Below, piece by piece: positions 5,712-13,205 of a DNA stretch of 16,741 bases. The DNA comes from Fidelibacterota bacterium. GTDB lineage: Bacteria; Fidelibacterota; UBA2242. The translations under genes and the position numbers were made by a program. Where the stretch lies: positions 1-16,741 of the forward strand of contig QNCV01000020.1 of the NCBI GenBank assembly GCA_003645845.1. Direction: 5' to 3'. Each line of letters opens with the position of its first letter. Position 1 is the stretch's first letter. The notes under the pieces are model-generated. The model searched no databases. It saw only the letters and a program-made list of their open reading frames with translations, and was not told where the DNA came from.

Positions 5712-8099
5712 ATGATAGTAAATACAAAATGGTTGGAACGATACACCGATATTCCCTATAGCCCCCGGGAATTAGAGGAAAAACTTACCTATCTGGGGCT
5801 TGAATCCACGGTTAAAAAGAATCCGGTTGAGCGGATTGAAGGGGTTATTATATCGGAAATCAAGGAAGTATTGCCTCATCCCAACGCAGACCGTTTGCAA
5901 ATATGCCGGGTTGATACCGGAAGTGGCACCATGGATGTTGTCTGTGGCGCACCGAATGTTGCTCCGGGGCAAAAAGTGCCTTTAGCCCGGACTGGAACAG
6001 TATTGCCGAACGGGATGGAATTGAAACCGGTAAAAATCCGCGGTGTCAAATCGGAAGGCATGATCTGTGCGGAAGATGAACTTGGGCTATCCGATGACCA
6101 TTCGGGAATAATGGTGCTGAGTGATGATGCACCTTTAGGAATTGAACTAAAAGAATACCTCGGAAACGGCGGCGCCAGCATCGATATCGATCTTACGCCC
6201 AATCGTCCCGACTGTACGTCTCATATTGGTGTTGCCCGGGATATCACTCTGCTGACCGGCAATGAACTTAAAATCCCGGAGATTAATTTAAAGGAATCCG
6301 CCGAGCCGGTTGCCGATTTTATTTCTGTGGAAATCGAAAACAAAATCGGTTGTCCCCGATATGCCGCCCGGGTTGTCAAAGGCGTGAATATCGGACCGTC
6401 ACCGAAATGGCTTACCGATTATTTAACCAGTGTCGGCTTAAGGTCAATCAATAATGTGGTGGATGTGGCCAATTTTGTATTGCTGGAGACCGGTCATCCG
6501 CTGCATACCTTTGACTATCACATGATCGAAGGGAAGAAGATCATTGTTCGTAGCGCTGCTGATGGTGAGGAGGTTGTAACCCTGGATGGTGTCCGACGGG
6601 AGCTGAATGAAGACGTTTTGCTGATCTGTGACGGAAAAAAACCGGTTGCCGTTGCCGGAATCATGGGGCTTGAAAATTCTGAAATCAAAGATGATACAAA
6701 GGATATTCTGATTGAAAGCGCTTATTTCGATCCGGCTACAATCCGAAAGGGTTCCCGCTATCTCGGTTTGCAGACCGATGCCTCCTACAGGTTTGAGCGC
6801 GGTGCCGATCCCGAGGGAGTTATTTATGCCCTGAACCGTCTGGCCGATCTGATTGTTGAAGTTGCCGGTGGTTCGGTTTGCAGGGGGATCGTTGATAATT
6901 ATGTCAGAAAAATTGATTCCGCCGAGATAAAGGTCAGATATCAGCGGGTAAATGCTCTGCTTGGAATGTCGATTGAACCGGCCTGGATGTTGGATAAATT
7001 TCAGAGACTCGGTTGTCGGATTATTGAAAAGAACGACGAATATGTGGTTCTGAAAGTCCCTACATGGCGTCCCGATCTGGAACGTGAAGTCGATATGATC
7101 GAAGAGGTTGTCCGAATATACGGTATGCACGTCGTTCCCAATGCCCGGGAGCTGCGGATTCAACCGAATTACTATGAAAACCGGGAATATCAGATGGTTG
7201 AAGAATTGCGTCAGACCATTGCCAATATGGGGCTTTATGAGGTTTGCAATAATTCCCTGGTTAGTCAGAACCATGTTGAGTTCGGGCTGCAGAACCTGAA
7301 ACCGGTTAAAATTGCCAATCCCCTTGGGCAGGATATGTCATTTATGCGGACGACACTGATTCCGGGACTTTTGCAAAATGCCCGTCACAATATTAACCGT
7401 CAGAAGACCGACCTTCAACTTTTTGAAATGGGTTTTGTGCAAGAGTATGATCCCAGACAGGAAACTCATGCCAGGGAATATCAGAAGTATGCGATTCTGC
7501 TGACTGGATATCTTGAAGATAAATACTGGAAATACGAACAGCGCACATCGGATATATTTATTTTAAAGGGAATGCTGCAGACAGTACTCAATCACTTTGG
7601 AATTCGTGATGTAGAGTTTGTGCCGGGCAAACATCATCATTTCAGATACCTGATTGAAGTCCGTAAAGGGACGGCATTACTGGTTTATTTCGGTCAGGTT
7701 GAACCGACCTATCTTGCCAAAGTCTGGGACATTGATGCTCCGGTATTTGTTCTTGAGGGGGATGTAAACGTCTTATTCAAGATTGCGGATCAAAGGAAAA
7801 TATTTAAACCACTTCCTGTTTTTCCGGTGATTCGGCGGGACGTTTCGATTCTGGTTGCCGAAGATAAAAAAATAGCCGATATCGAGCATCTGATTTGGCA
7901 AAAAGGCGGAGAATTCCTCAAAGAGTGTCGTTTTTATGATCTTTATACAGGAAAAAATATTGACAAAGGCTTAAAAAGTATTACATTTAATTTAGTATTT
8001 CAGGCAGAGGATAGAACCTTGCAAGACAACGAAATTGATAAAATAATGAGTGCCATTCACCGGACCCTGAAGGATAAAGCCGGCGCCCAGCTACGATAG
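5712..8099 (+). CDS. pheT: Phenylalanyl-tRNA synthetase beta subunit
   Basis: This is the beta subunit of PheRS; it binds tRNA-Phe and edits mischarged Tyr-tRNA-Phe. It has 795 residues, the usual full bacterial length. Domains in order are: the short N-terminal domain; the EMAP/tRNA-binding OB fold (about 40-150, with HPNADRLQIC and GMICAEDELGL); B3/B4 editing (about 210-380, with RSINNVVDVANFVLLETGHP); B5 (about 405-475, ending EVDMIEEVVRIYG); the catalytic-like core (about 480-690); and the anticodon-binding FDX-ACB domain (about 700-795, FPVIRRDVSILV, then FNLVFQAEDRTLQDNEI). Nothing essential appears to be missing. The ribosome binding site is weak, which suggests coupling to pheS. Confidence 0.97.
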   Translation: MIVNTKWLERYTDIPYSPRELEEKLTYLGLESTVKKNPVERIEGVIISEIKEVLPHPNADRLQICRVDTGSGTMDVVCGAPNVAPGQKVPLARTGTVLPNGMELKPVKIRGVKSEGMICAEDELGLSDDHSGIMVLSDDAPLGIELKEYLGNGGASIDIDLTPNRPDCTSHIGVARDITLLTGNELKIPEINLKESAEPVADFISVEIENKIGCPRYAARVVKGVNIGPSPKWLTDYLTSVGLRSINNVVDVANFVLLETGHPLHTFDYHMIEGKKIIVRSAADGEEVVTLDGVRRELNEDVLLICDGKKPVAVAGIMGLENSEIKDDTKDILIESAYFDPATIRKGSRYLGLQTDASYRFERGADPEGVIYALNRLADLIVEVAGGSVCRGIVDNYVRKIDSAEIKVRYQRVNALLGMSIEPAWMLDKFQRLGCRIIEKNDEYVVLKVPTWRPDLEREVDMIEEVVRIYGMHVVPNARELRIQPNYYENREYQMVEELRQTIANMGLYEVCNNSLVSQNHVEFGLQNLKPVKIANPLGQDMSFMRTTLIPGLLQNARHNINRQKTDLQLFEMGFVQEYDPRQETHAREYQKYAILLTGYLEDKYWKYEQRTSDIFILKGMLQTVLNHFGIRDVEFVPGKHHHFRYLIEVRKGTALLVYFGQVEPTYLAKVWDIDAPVFVLEGDVNVLFKIADQRKIFKPLPVFPVIRRDVSILVAEDKKIADIEHLIWQKGGEFLKECRFYDLYTGKNIDKGLKSITFNLVFQAEDRTLQDNEIDKIMSAIHRTLKDKAGAQLR

Positions 8100-8106
8100 A
8101 GTCGCA

Positions 8107-8310
8107 ATGATGAATTTAGCCAATTTAAATTTATTGGAAGAAAAGATTCGGGGTCTACTGGCTCTCGTAACAAAATTACAAGAGGAGAATAGAAGAATAA
8201 AAACCGAACTTGATGAGGGAATCTCCCTCGAAAAGATGTTAGATCAAAAAAAGAGGCAACAATTAAGAATCATGATTGAAGGGATGCTTAAGGATTTAGA
8301 GGAATTTTAA
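8107..8310 (+). CDS. Small coiled-coil protein, ZapB-like, next to zapA
   Basis: The protein has 67 residues from ATG 8107; ATG 8110 is equally possible. It is almost wholly helical with Leu/Ile heptads (LANLNLLEEKIRGLLALVTKLQEENRRIKTEL), a short break at DEGIS, then a second helix ending RIMIEGMLKDLEEF. It has no signal peptide or membrane segment. By position (between pheT and zapA) and form it matches the small coiled-coil proteins annotated as ZapB-like or left hypothetical in Bacteroidota and some other phyla. In E. coli, ZapB links ZapA to other division proteins. The same role here is inference, since coiled coils give little family-specific signal. It lies 7 bases after pheT and 48 before zapA. 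Confidence 0.7.
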   Translation: MMNLANLNLLEEKIRGLLALVTKLQEENRRIKTELDEGISLEKMLDQKKRQQLRIMIEGMLKDLEEF

Positions 8311-8358
8311 TCTTTTCAATCGCTTTAACCGGATGGTTTATTAACATATAGAAAAAAG

Positions 8359-8664
8359 ATGGAAGAGCAAAACGACAGTTTAGTCCGTGTTACCATATAC
8401 GGTCAGGAATATACCGTAAAAGCCAAGGCTGATCCGTCTTACATTGTCAGTGTCGCCAATTATGTAAACGAAAAAATGGAAGAAGTTGAAAATGCACTGA
8501 CGACTGTTCAATCGCCTTTGCGCGTTGCCATATTAGCTGCCATGAATATTACCGATGAGTTGTTCGGCAGCAATAAAGAGAAAGAGGAACTAAGTCATAA
8601 AATCGATGAGAAAACCATGTTTTTAGTGGACCTTATCGACGAAAAGTTGAACGAAGACACCTAA
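8359..8664 (+). CDS. zapA: Cell division protein ZapA
   Basis: ZapA crosslinks FtsZ filaments and stabilises the Z ring. The 101-residue protein shows the family pattern: an N-terminal beta part VRVTIYGQEYTVKAKADPSY, then VANYVNEKMEEVENAL, then a conserved helix RVAILAAMNITDELF, then a C-terminal coiled coil ending VDLIDEKLNEDT. Length is normal for the family. The ribosome binding site is poor (purine-rich AGAAAAAAG only). It lies between the small coiled-coil gene and rny, a conserved neighbourhood that supports the call. A hairpin separates it from rny. Confidence 0.9.
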   Translation: MEEQNDSLVRVTIYGQEYTVKAKADPSYIVSVANYVNEKMEEVENALTTVQSPLRVAILAAMNITDELFGSNKEKEELSHKIDEKTMFLVDLIDEKLNEDT

Positions 8665-8712
8665 ACCATCTTTCTATATATACAATCCCTATAAGTTGCT
8701 TTTAATTCCGGT

Positions 8713-8747
8713 TAAAGCTCACAACAGCCGAAGGTTGTTGAGTTTTA
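8713..8747 (+). terminator. Hairpin between zapA and rny (weak terminator or rny leader element)
   Basis: TAAAGCTCACAAC (8713-8725) pairs with GTTGTTGAGTTTTA (8734-8747), with one bulged T at 8738 and loop AGCCGAAG. The bottom is A-U rich and only four T follow the G-C part, so termination would be incomplete. The element ends 6 bases before the rny Shine-Dalgarno (AGGAG, 8754-8758) and could instead affect rny mRNA stability or translation. Confidence 0.45.
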
Positions 8748-8763
8748 GAAATTAGGAGAAAAA

Positions 8764-10311
8764 ATGTCGGTATTAAATGTCATAATTGGACTGGTAGGCG
8801 CAGGAATCGGTGCCGCTCTGGCGCTGTTTTTCTATATTCAAAGTCTGAAAAGAGCCAGATCAACAGTATCTGAACTCATTCAGAATGCCAAAAAAGAATC
8901 TGATAGCATCATTCGCGAGGCACGGCTGGAAGCGAAAGATGAAGCGATTCGAATCAAACAGCGGGCGGAAGAAAAGGCCCACAATAAGATCAGAGAAGTC
9001 CGTGAACTGGAAAAGAAACTGGCCAAACGGGAGTTTTACATTGAACGGAAAATGGAAGTTGCGGACAAGAAATCCGAAGAACTTGACAAGCGTGAAAACA
9101 ATCTGAGAAAGCAACAGTCCTTCGTATCGCAGAAGGAAAATGAGATTCAGAAAATAATTGAGATGCAGAATGAGCGTCTCGAGCGGATCGCCGGAATGTC
9201 ACGTAAAGAGGCCCAGGATATTTTAATGGAAAACCTGATGGAAACCGCGAGGTCGGGGATTTCCAAAAAGGTCAAAGAGATGCGCGATAAGACTATGGCG
9301 GAGGCTACCCGCGAAGCCAAGAAGATCATCGTATCTGCTATTCAGCGCTCCGCCGCTGACCATACGGCGGAAACTACTGTTTCTGTGGTGAATCTTCCCA
9401 ATGACAATATGAAGGGGCGGATTATCGGTCGGGAAGGCCGCAATATTCGCCATTTTGAATCCCTGACCGGCGTTGAGATTATTGTTGATGATACGCCGGA
9501 AGCCGTGGTGCTTTCGGGTTTCGACCCGGTACGGCGTGAAATCGCCCGCGTAGCTCTGGAAAAACTGGTTCTGGACGGACGAATTCATCCGTCACGAATC
9601 GAGGAAATGATCAAGAAAGCCACCGTTGAAGTTGAAGAATCGATCATGCACGCTGCGGAGGAGGCCATTGACGAAGTCAACCTGCCACCCTTTCGGCCGG
9701 AGTTAATGAAGATTATCGGGAAACTCAGATACCGGACTTCCTACGGTCAGAATGTGTTGAAACACTCGGTGGAAGTGGCCTGGCTTTCGGGTTTAATGGC
9801 TGCGGAACTGGGGCTCAATGGTGAAATCGCCAAACGCGCCGGTCTGCTGCATGATATTGGAAAAGCCATTGACCGCAATGTAACGGGAACCCATGCCCTG
9901 ATTGGTATGGACATCGCCAAGAAGTTTAAAGAGAATGAAATCGTGATCAATGCAATCGGGTCCCATCATGAAGAGATCGAAGCTACGCATCCCATTTCCG
10001 TGATTGTCGCTGCGGCTGATCAGATCAGCGGTTCCAGGCGCGGCGCCCGTGGAGATACTCTTGAAAATTATATTCAGCGCCTGGCCAAGCTGGAGGAAAT
10101 CGCCAACAATTTTGAAGGCGTAACCAAAACCTACGCCATTCAGGCCGGTCGTGAAGTCCGGGTAATTGTGGAAAATGATGTCGTAAGTGATGTAGAAGCC
10201 GATAATCTGGCGGATGAAATTGCCACTAAAATCCAGACCGATCTGAACTATCCGGGTCAGATTAAAGTGGTGGTTGTCAGAGAACATCGGAGTATCAGTT
10301 ATGCCAAGTAA
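8764..10311 (+). CDS. rny: Ribonuclease Y (membrane-anchored endoribonuclease)
   Basis: RNase Y starts mRNA decay by internal cleavage at the inner face of the membrane. The 515-residue protein has an N-terminal membrane helix (about 5-26), a long charged coiled coil (about 30-195), a KH RNA-binding domain with GRIIGREGRNIR (218-229), and an HD domain with H334 (LKHS), H363-D364 (LLHDIGKA), SHHEE and the late ADQISGSRRGARGDTLENYIQRL segment. All catalytic HD residues are present and length is typical. AGGAG at 8754-8758 is well spaced. It overlaps folD by 11 bases, so the two are translationally linked. Confidence 0.97.
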   Translation: MSVLNVIIGLVGAGIGAALALFFYIQSLKRARSTVSELIQNAKKESDSIIREARLEAKDEAIRIKQRAEEKAHNKIREVRELEKKLAKREFYIERKMEVADKKSEELDKRENNLRKQQSFVSQKENEIQKIIEMQNERLERIAGMSRKEAQDILMENLMETARSGISKKVKEMRDKTMAEATREAKKIIVSAIQRSAADHTAETTVSVVNLPNDNMKGRIIGREGRNIRHFESLTGVEIIVDDTPEAVVLSGFDPVRREIARVALEKLVLDGRIHPSRIEEMIKKATVEVEESIMHAAEEAIDEVNLPPFRPELMKIIGKLRYRTSYGQNVLKHSVEVAWLSGLMAAELGLNGEIAKRAGLLHDIGKAIDRNVTGTHALIGMDIAKKFKENEIVINAIGSHHEEIEATHPISVIVAAADQISGSRRGARGDTLENYIQRLAKLEEIANNFEGVTKTYAIQAGREVRVIVENDVVSDVEADNLADEIATKIQTDLNYPGQIKVVVVREHRSISYAK

Positions 10312-11197
10312 TCAGGCAAAGATTATAGACGGGAAAGAGATTGCCGGCAAAGTCCGGAATTCACTGGCTCCGCGCATCAACGAGTTGAAGAAGAAAGGGA
10401 TTATTCCCGGTTTGGCCGTTGTTCTGGTCGGTGATGACCCGGCATCTCAGTCCTATGTACGGATGAAAGAAAAGGCGTTTGCCAAAATGGAACTTTATTC
10501 CGAGACATTCCGCTTTCCGGCTGATATTTCCCAGGCGAAACTCGGAGAGATCATCACTGAGTTGAATCGAAATGACCGCTTCCACGGTATTCTGGTGCAG
10601 TTGCCGTTACCGGAGCATCTGAATGAACTTGATACGATTCTGCAAATCAGTCCGGCGAAAGACGCCGATGGGCTTCATCCGGTCAGTCTTGGCAAAATGA
10701 TGCTGGGAACCGATGCTCCGTTACCCTGTACGCCTCACGGAATTTTGATGCTGTTGAAATATTCGGGAATCGATCCGGAGGGGAAACATGTCGTTGTCAT
10801 CGGACGCAGCAATATCGTCGGGAAACCGATTGCCAATTTGCTTTTTCGGAAAAAACCACTCGGCAATGCGACGGTAACCCTATGCCATTCACGGACACGG
10901 AATCTTCCTGATATCTGTCGACAGGCGGATATTCTGATTGCAGCGATCGGACGCCCGCAATTTATTACCAGAGAATACGTAAAGACAGATGCGGTTGTTA
11001 TTGACGTAGGTGTTAACAGGGTTGAAGATGCCACCGCCAGCCGTGGCTATCGCCTGGTTGGTGATGTGGATTTTGACGATGTTATCGGCAAGGTATCGGC
11101 GATTACCCCTGTGCCGGGTGGTGTCGGCCCAATGACCATTTCCATGTTAGTTGCCAATACCGTATATTTAGCTGAAAAGTCCGTGAGACACACATAA
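10301..11197 (+). CDS. folD: Bifunctional methylene-THF dehydrogenase / methenyl-THF cyclohydrolase FolD
   Basis: FolD interconverts 5,10-methylene-, methenyl- and 10-formyl-tetrahydrofolate, with NADP usual in bacteria, supplying purine and formyl-Met-tRNA synthesis. From ATG 10301 it has 298 residues. GGAG at 10289-10292 supports this start over the in-frame GTG at 10274, which lies deeper within rny. Motifs are: the active-site YxxxK (Y52, K56), GILVQLPLP (96-104), PAKDADGLHP (118-127), the Rossmann-fold VVIGRSNIVGKP (165-176), AAIGRPQFI, VIDVGVN and PVPGGVGPMT (270-279). All are intact. It overlaps the end of rny, and the next gene follows after 10 bases. Confidence 0.97.
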   Translation: MPSNQAKIIDGKEIAGKVRNSLAPRINELKKKGIIPGLAVVLVGDDPASQSYVRMKEKAFAKMELYSETFRFPADISQAKLGEIITELNRNDRFHGILVQLPLPEHLNELDTILQISPAKDADGLHPVSLGKMMLGTDAPLPCTPHGILMLLKYSGIDPEGKHVVVIGRSNIVGKPIANLLFRKKPLGNATVTLCHSRTRNLPDICRQADILIAAIGRPQFITREYVKTDAVVIDVGVNRVEDATASRGYRLVGDVDFDDVIGKVSAITPVPGGVGPMTISMLVANTVYLAEKSVRHT

Positions 11198-11207
11198 AGG
11201 AGTCAAC

Positions 11208-11660
11208 ATGGAAATCATTGAAGTTTTGCGAAAAACGGAACTTTGTCATGGATTAAATGACAATGAGCTGCAGCAACTGTCAGCAATTTTTCATACTAAA
11301 CGAGTCAAGCGTGATGATACGATTATGCGGGAAGGTGAGCCTACCAATGAACTGTACATTATCGCTAAAGGACGTGTGAAAGTCGCAATTCAGTCGAGCG
11401 CCAGCGGCGGAACGGAAAAGATTGCCACGATTAGGGATAACGAAATCTGCGGTGAATTTGCATTCCTGGACGGTTCGACACGTTCGGCATCGATCGTTGC
11501 TGAAGAGGAATCAATTGTTCTTTTTGTTGATTACCTCGAATTTCACCGGTTTATGGAAGCCAACGAACATATCGGCTTTATCATTATGAAAAATCTGGCA
11601 AAAATCCTGACGGCCAAAATCCGTAAGACCAATTTCGAAATCCGTAACGGCGCTTATTGA
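11208..11660 (+). CDS. Stand-alone cyclic-nucleotide-binding domain protein (no DNA-binding domain)
   Basis: The 150-residue protein consists of a helical cap, one beta-roll cNMP-binding domain (about 10-118) and a C-terminal helix (about 119-145). The phosphate-binding cassette is well kept: GEFAFLDGSTRSA at 82-94, with E83 and R92 as expected for cAMP or cGMP contact. It ends soon after the long helix, so it lacks the helix-turn-helix of CRP/FNR regulators and any kinase or channel domain. It may sense a cyclic nucleotide and act on a partner protein; that is inference. No cyclase is seen in the window. AGGAG lies shortly before the ATG, and the next gene starts 7 bases after its stop. Confidence 0.88.
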   Translation: MEIIEVLRKTELCHGLNDNELQQLSAIFHTKRVKRDDTIMREGEPTNELYIIAKGRVKVAIQSSASGGTEKIATIRDNEICGEFAFLDGSTRSASIVAEEESIVLFVDYLEFHRFMEANEHIGFIIMKNLAKILTAKIRKTNFEIRNGAY

Positions 11661-11667
11661 GACAGGT

Positions 11668-12267
11668 ATGAGTTTTTATGAGCTGATAAAATCCCGGCGC
11701 TCGATCCGCCAGTTTCAGCCAAAACCAGTCCCCGAGGATATCTTAAAAAAATGCGCCGATGCTGCCCGATTGGCGCCATCGGCCGCAAACCTACAGCCAT
11801 TGGAATATATTCTTGTCAACGATCCGGCTCAGTGTGAGCGGATTTTTCCGCTATTGCGGTGGGCAGCCTATATTCAACCAAAAGGCAATCCGAAACCGGG
11901 TCAGCATCCGGCTGCCTATTTGATTATTCTGATCAATGAGTCTCTTGGTAGTGATTGGAAATTCCACGATGTGGGCGCAGCCGTAGAAAACTTTATTCTG
12001 GCGGCCTGGTCACAGGGAATCGGCAGCTGCTGGCTGGCATCGGTCGATCGGGATAAATTGCGGGTGCTTTATAAGATTCCCGAAGACTACAAAATCGATT
12101 CGGTGCTGGCGCTGGGATATCCTGCCGAAGAACCGGTTGCCGAGGATAAGAACGAGACCGTTCGCTACTGGCAGGACGACACCGGACGTTTACACGTACC
12201 CAAACGTCCATTGGAAAAAATCCTGCACCTGAATTTATTTAACACAAGGAAAAACAATGCATCCTGA
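11668..12267 (+). CDS. Nitroreductase-family FMN oxidoreductase
   Basis: The 199-residue protein opens with ELIKSRRSIRQF (5-16), the FMN-phosphate-binding start of the family, then AARLAPSAANLQPLEY (32-47). The central part VGAAVENFILAAWSQGIGSCWLA (102-124) and VLALGYPAEEP (146-156) are also characteristic. Such enzymes are FMN-dependent, use NAD(P)H, and reduce nitroaromatics, quinones, flavins or other acceptors. The natural substrate cannot be told from sequence. The protein is cytosolic, with no signal peptide. The ribosome binding site is weak. It overlaps lgt by 11 bases, and its C-terminal tail (KPLEKILHLNLF region) is longer than the core domain. Confidence 0.9.
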   Translation: MSFYELIKSRRSIRQFQPKPVPEDILKKCADAARLAPSAANLQPLEYILVNDPAQCERIFPLLRWAAYIQPKGNPKPGQHPAAYLIILINESLGSDWKFHDVGAAVENFILAAWSQGIGSCWLASVDRDKLRVLYKIPEDYKIDSVLALGYPAEEPVAEDKNETVRYWQDDTGRLHVPKRPLEKILHLNLFNTRKNNAS

Positions 12268-13024
12268 ACTGTTTCATATTGGAAAACTGACAATTTACAC
12301 TTACGGTTTTATGATGGCGACCGCTTTTCTGGTATGTTATCTTATATTAAAGCATGAAATTATGAAACGCGGTGATGATCCTGAAATCGCCAGCAATATC
12401 ATTTTCTGGGGCGCCATTGGCGGCATTATCGGCGCAAAAATATTCTATATAGCGGAATTCTACCAGGATTTTTTCCATGATCCCATTGGGATGATCTTCA
12501 CCGGCGCCGGTCTGGTATTTCATGGCGGTCTGGTTGGTGGCACAATTGCCGTTGTTTTGGTGATTCGCAAGGCTAAAAAACCGTTGGGTCAGTACGCCGA
12601 TTTGATAGGTCCGGCGCTGCTGGTAGGGCAGGGAATAGGACGCATAGGTTGTTTCTTTGCCGGATGTTGCCATGGAAAAGCCTGCAGCCTGCCCTGGGCC
12701 GTAAGATTTCCACATGCCTCGCCACCGGCAGATTATCCGGTTCATCCTACACAACTCTATGAAACTCTGATAAATATTACCCTCTTTTTTATCCTGATCA
12801 AGTTTGTCCGACCACGCATCAAACATCTGCCCGGACTGACCTTTGCAATCTATATGATGCTGGCCGGTTTCGAGCGTTTTTTACTGGAATTTATCCGGGT
12901 CAATCCGCGTGTCGCCTGGGGATTGAGCAGCGCACAGTTTACATCCATGGGATTTTTTCTGGCAGGAATTATTTTAGCGGTTATTGTGATTAAAAAGAAC
13001 AGTGTCTTGTCCCAAAATAGTTGA
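12257..13024 (+). CDS. lgt: Prolipoprotein diacylglyceryl transferase
   Basis: Lgt is an inner-membrane enzyme that moves diacylglycerol from phosphatidylglycerol to the lipobox cysteine of prolipoproteins, the first step of lipoprotein maturation. The 255-residue protein has about seven hydrophobic segments. Family motifs are: IYTYGFMM (13-20), GLVFHGGLVGG (85-95, His89), GRIGCFFAGCCHG (128-140, Arg129), HPTQLYE (163-169) and ERFLLEFIR (206-214). The GRIG loop carries CxxxxxCCHG rather than the E. coli GRLGNFINGELWG, a variant I recall from FCB and deltaproteobacterial Lgt. AAGGA shortly before the ATG gives a ribosome binding site. It is the last gene of the + strand run and ends against the opposing trehalose operon. 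Confidence 0.95.
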   Translation: MHPELFHIGKLTIYTYGFMMATAFLVCYLILKHEIMKRGDDPEIASNIIFWGAIGGIIGAKIFYIAEFYQDFFHDPIGMIFTGAGLVFHGGLVGGTIAVVLVIRKAKKPLGQYADLIGPALLVGQGIGRIGCFFAGCCHGKACSLPWAVRFPHASPPADYPVHPTQLYETLINITLFFILIKFVRPRIKHLPGLTFAIYMMLAGFERFLLEFIRVNPRVAWGLSSAQFTSMGFFLAGIILAVIVIKKNSVLSQNS

Positions 13025-13205
13025 CAGTGTTGACATCTTTTCTTCTCCTTATTTTTTGTCAACCTATTTCAGGACGTGGCAAAATCACAAATCTCAGACA
13101 AATTCCAAAATACAAATCACAAATCATGAATATACAAATATTTGCCATATCGGCACTTGATTCTCATATCTCAATACTCTGTACTCAGTACTTAGAAATC
13201 ATGGT
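13025..13205. other. Convergent intergenic spacer with CAAAT repeats and a TTGACA inverted repeat
   Basis: This 181-base AT-rich spacer lies between the stops of lgt (+) and the glycosyltransferase (-). GTTGACA at 13029-13035 is matched by TGTCAAC at 13057-13063 around a 21-base pyrimidine-rich loop, which might act as a weak terminator. From 13088 to 13139 the pentamer CAAAT occurs five times (13088, 13099, 13113, 13120, 13135) in low-complexity sequence. No gene or classic terminator is evident; the open frame across it is not convincing. Confidence 0.5.

Noticed and set aside
6444..7274. 276-residue - strand open frame
   Set aside because: It is fully antisense to pheT, whose domains are intact over this stretch, and shows no recognisable domain.
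8665..8763. 6S RNA gene between zapA and rny
   Set aside because: The spacer is about 100 bases, too short for 6S RNA, and holds a single small hairpin without the central bubble.
9793..10287. 164-residue - strand open frame
   Set aside because: It is antisense to the HD domain of RNase Y, with no ribosome binding site or motif support.
13018..13063. AAGGAG followed by ATG on the - strand, and two TTGACA boxes on the + strand
   Set aside because: The - strand frame closes after about 20 codons inside lgt. The TTGACA boxes have no well-spaced -10 and no + strand gene downstream.
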